Positions 8,131 to 10,130 of a DNA stretch of 10,130 nt are shown here, one piece after another (positions within the stretch are counted from its first letter, which is position 1; each line of letters starts with the position of its first letter). Source of the DNA: Ichthyophonus hoferi (lineage: Eukaryota; Opisthokonta; Ichthyosporea; Ichthyophonida; Ichthyophonidae); the NCBI GenBank assembly GCA_002751075.1, contig NAOQ01001195.1, positions 1-10,130 of the forward strand, written 5' to 3'. Made by a program: the position numbers and the translations under genes. Below the pieces are notes generated by a model, which saw nothing but the letters and a program-made list of their open reading frames with translations, ran no database searches and was not told the DNA's origin.

Positions 8131-9500
8131 CCACAAAAAGATTAATTAATACCATTTTGAATGTGATGTGGCGAGACTGAATTCAGATCAAACTGTCTAC
8201 CTAATCATAATGTATTATCATGTATTGCATGTGTTCCAACAATATATACTAATATAAGCTAATCTGATAAACTTCAAGTTGTTTATAAAATCTTAATTAA
8301 CCAATGAGATTTTAACTGTGTGCCATTAAACATTACTATATTTTATTTTGTCTAATTGCGATACTTCGTGCCAATATGTAACCGCATTAATCTACTTAAA
8401 TAACTCAAAATTATTTATTTTAAAAGGAATATTTTTAAAAAATAAATAAATAAATAAACATATATATATATATATCATCCTACCTAATATATAGCTAAAT
8501 TGCATATACATGTATATATCACAGCATTAGGGCTGAGTCAATACCTCCAAGCCGTCCAAGCTGAGCCACTAGTACCATGTTAGTATCTAATTGGTAGATT
8601 AAAAGGGGTTGCTCTTACTTATCACTAATATTACGTACTTACGTACGGCATAATATAGTAAAAATATATTAAAATAACACGCTATTATAATATTATATTA
8701 TTATATTAGCACAATACTATATATATCTATATACTCTACTAATGTCTTATTAATTGTGATATACAACTAATAGATAAACCTGTATTCTTTTTTCTCTCGT
8801 ATTTTTTGTATGTAGATTGATATGAATCATGAAAGGCAACGCATGCAATTAATAACTAGTTATGCAATATGATATTAAAAGTAATAATAAATATATTATC
8901 AATTGTAGAAAACAATATTTAACTATATATATAATACTGAATTAGTTTATTAAATAATTATTGCATTATATAATATAAGCAATAATAAATAAGGCAATAA
9001 TTATGAGAATTTCATTTTATTTAAATTTAAATGTATTTTAAACATTTTAAATACATGAATGTGATAATAATTATATATAGGCAATCATAAGCTTCAAACT
9101 AATTATGGGAATTTTTATTGATTTCCTATTGCATAATTTAATTATATTTGTTTTTGTACACTACATTCTTCTACTGCATATGTGTACTAGATATTATATT
9201 TATATTAGATAAGCACTGCCTTTCTGTTTATGTTCTACTAGGGTTATAGTAGTCACGATACAATATTCTATTTTACTATTGTACATACTGTATACCTACC
9301 TATATACATATTATCTTTCTATTATATTGTATTTTCTGTCACCACGTGCCTTTATACTTCTATTTACATCACAATATAGTATATTAGTATTATATTACAT
9401 TTCTATATTACCTATCATCACTTAAACCAAATACAACATTCACTTACTACCTAGCTCATCAGCGAGTTATCCTTTCTACTTATTTTCTTAACCATTAACA
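8131..9500. other. Very AT-rich stretch without a supported gene
   Basis: This contains an (AAAT)n-like run near 8440-8457, (TA)n near 8459-8474, a GC-richer island at 8525-8580, an 8-bp inverted repeat ATGTATTT/AAATACAT at 9031-9056 and a CACGTG E-box at 9343-9348. No coding exon is convincing. Confidence 0.5.
8525..8580. other. Short GC-richer island of unknown nature
   Basis: About 55 bp stand out from AT-rich surroundings. On plus, after an acceptor-like ATCACAG, a frame reads LGLSQYLQAVQAEPLVPC then stop. On minus a frame starts MVLVAQLGRLGG, and TGGCTCAGCTTGG followed by GGTATTGACTC faintly recalls the A and B boxes of tRNA-derived SINEs, though closer together than usual. None of these readings is secure. 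Confidence 0.2.
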
Positions 9501-9506
9501 CTTGGG

Positions 9507-9537
9507 ATGGATGAGTCTAAGAATTCTAACATACAAG
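9507..9537 (+). other. Possible first coding exon of a gene running off the right end
   Basis: An ATG with G at -3 and +4 opens MDESKNSNIQ and reaches the donor-like ACAAG|GTAGTC, leaving one base of the next codon. It is preceded by about 80 bp of mixed, less AT-biased sequence that could be a 5' leader. If real, the repeat array to the right is its first intron. The exon is too short to prove coding. Confidence 0.25.
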
Positions 9538-9570
9538 GTAGTCATTAATATTTATTCTCATATTATGGTC

Positions 9571-10130
9571 TGTTATGGCATGGTATGCAATGTTATAGTA
9601 GGTTCTGATATCTTATGTTATGTTATCATGTTATCTTACGGTATGGTATGGTAAGTTATAGTAGGTTATAGTATGTTATACTATGTTATGTTATGTTATG
9701 TTATGCTGTTTTATGGTATTTTATAGTAGGTTATATTATGTTATGGTATATTGTATTATATTGCGTTATATTGTATTATATTACATTATTTTACAATATA
9801 TTATACTATATTATATTACATTATGTTATGTTATACTATACTATATTATATTATCTTATATTATCTTATCTTATACTATATTATATTATGTTGTTATGTT
9901 ATATTATACTATATTATATTATGTTATGTTATGTTATCTTATACTATATTATATTATTTTATCTTATCTTATCTTATACTCTATTATATTACATTATGTT
10001 ATGTTATATTATACTATGTTATATTATGCTATGTTATGTTACCTTATACTATATTATATTATGTTATGTTATATTATATTATATTATATTATATTATATT
10101 ATATTATATTATGTTATGTTATGCTATATT
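9571..10130. repeat. Degenerate pentamer array (TTATR)n
   Basis: Units of 5 bp, mostly TTATG and TTATA with TTATC, CTATA and TTACA variants, are loose at first and become regular after about 9660. A longer pattern, CTTATACTATATTATATTA followed by several TTATG units, recurs near 9868, 9938, 9971 (one changed base) and 10041. This suggests duplication of blocks as well as slippage. The array continues past the window edge. Confidence 0.92.

Noticed and set aside
1-10130. tRNA, rRNA, CRISPR array, operon or bacterial signals, and full-length transposons
   Set aside because: None is visible. Repeats are simple tandem arrays without spacers, the genes have introns, and no transposase, reverse transcriptase or integrase motif was seen in any frame examined.

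Overview
This is AT-rich animal nuclear DNA with small spliced genes. The clearest gene is a six-exon, minus-strand homologue of BCDIN3D (5370 to 3036), a Bin3-family RNA 5'-monophosphate methyltransferase found in animals. Short introns (112-479 bp), high AT and many simple repeats suggest a compact early-branching invertebrate, perhaps a sponge. The phylum is inference; the gene is well supported.

Layout: 1-79 is a pentanucleotide array. From 140 to 1913 the plus strand holds exon-like blocks with matching phases and good splice sites; I read these as the 3' part of an unrecognised gene that enters from the left. The space 1914-3035 lies between convergent genes. BCDIN3D occupies 3036-5370, with its probable promoter just beyond 5370.

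From about 5460 the character changes. A 12-bp minisatellite with a higher-order repeat fills about 5573-6318. A very AT-rich stretch follows, with small hairpins and a compact CRE/E2F-like/TATA cluster. At 7658-8130 there is a large imperfect inverted duplication of what looks like a gene fragment. After more AT-rich DNA comes a possible first coding exon (9507-9537), then a pentamer array that runs off the right end.

The strongest window-wide pattern is the CCAAT/ATTGG pentamer. I count about 54 copies in the first 5.46 kb, inside exons, introns and spacers, against about 8 in the remaining 4.67 kb. The change falls near the 5' end of BCDIN3D. All counts and alignments were made by eye.
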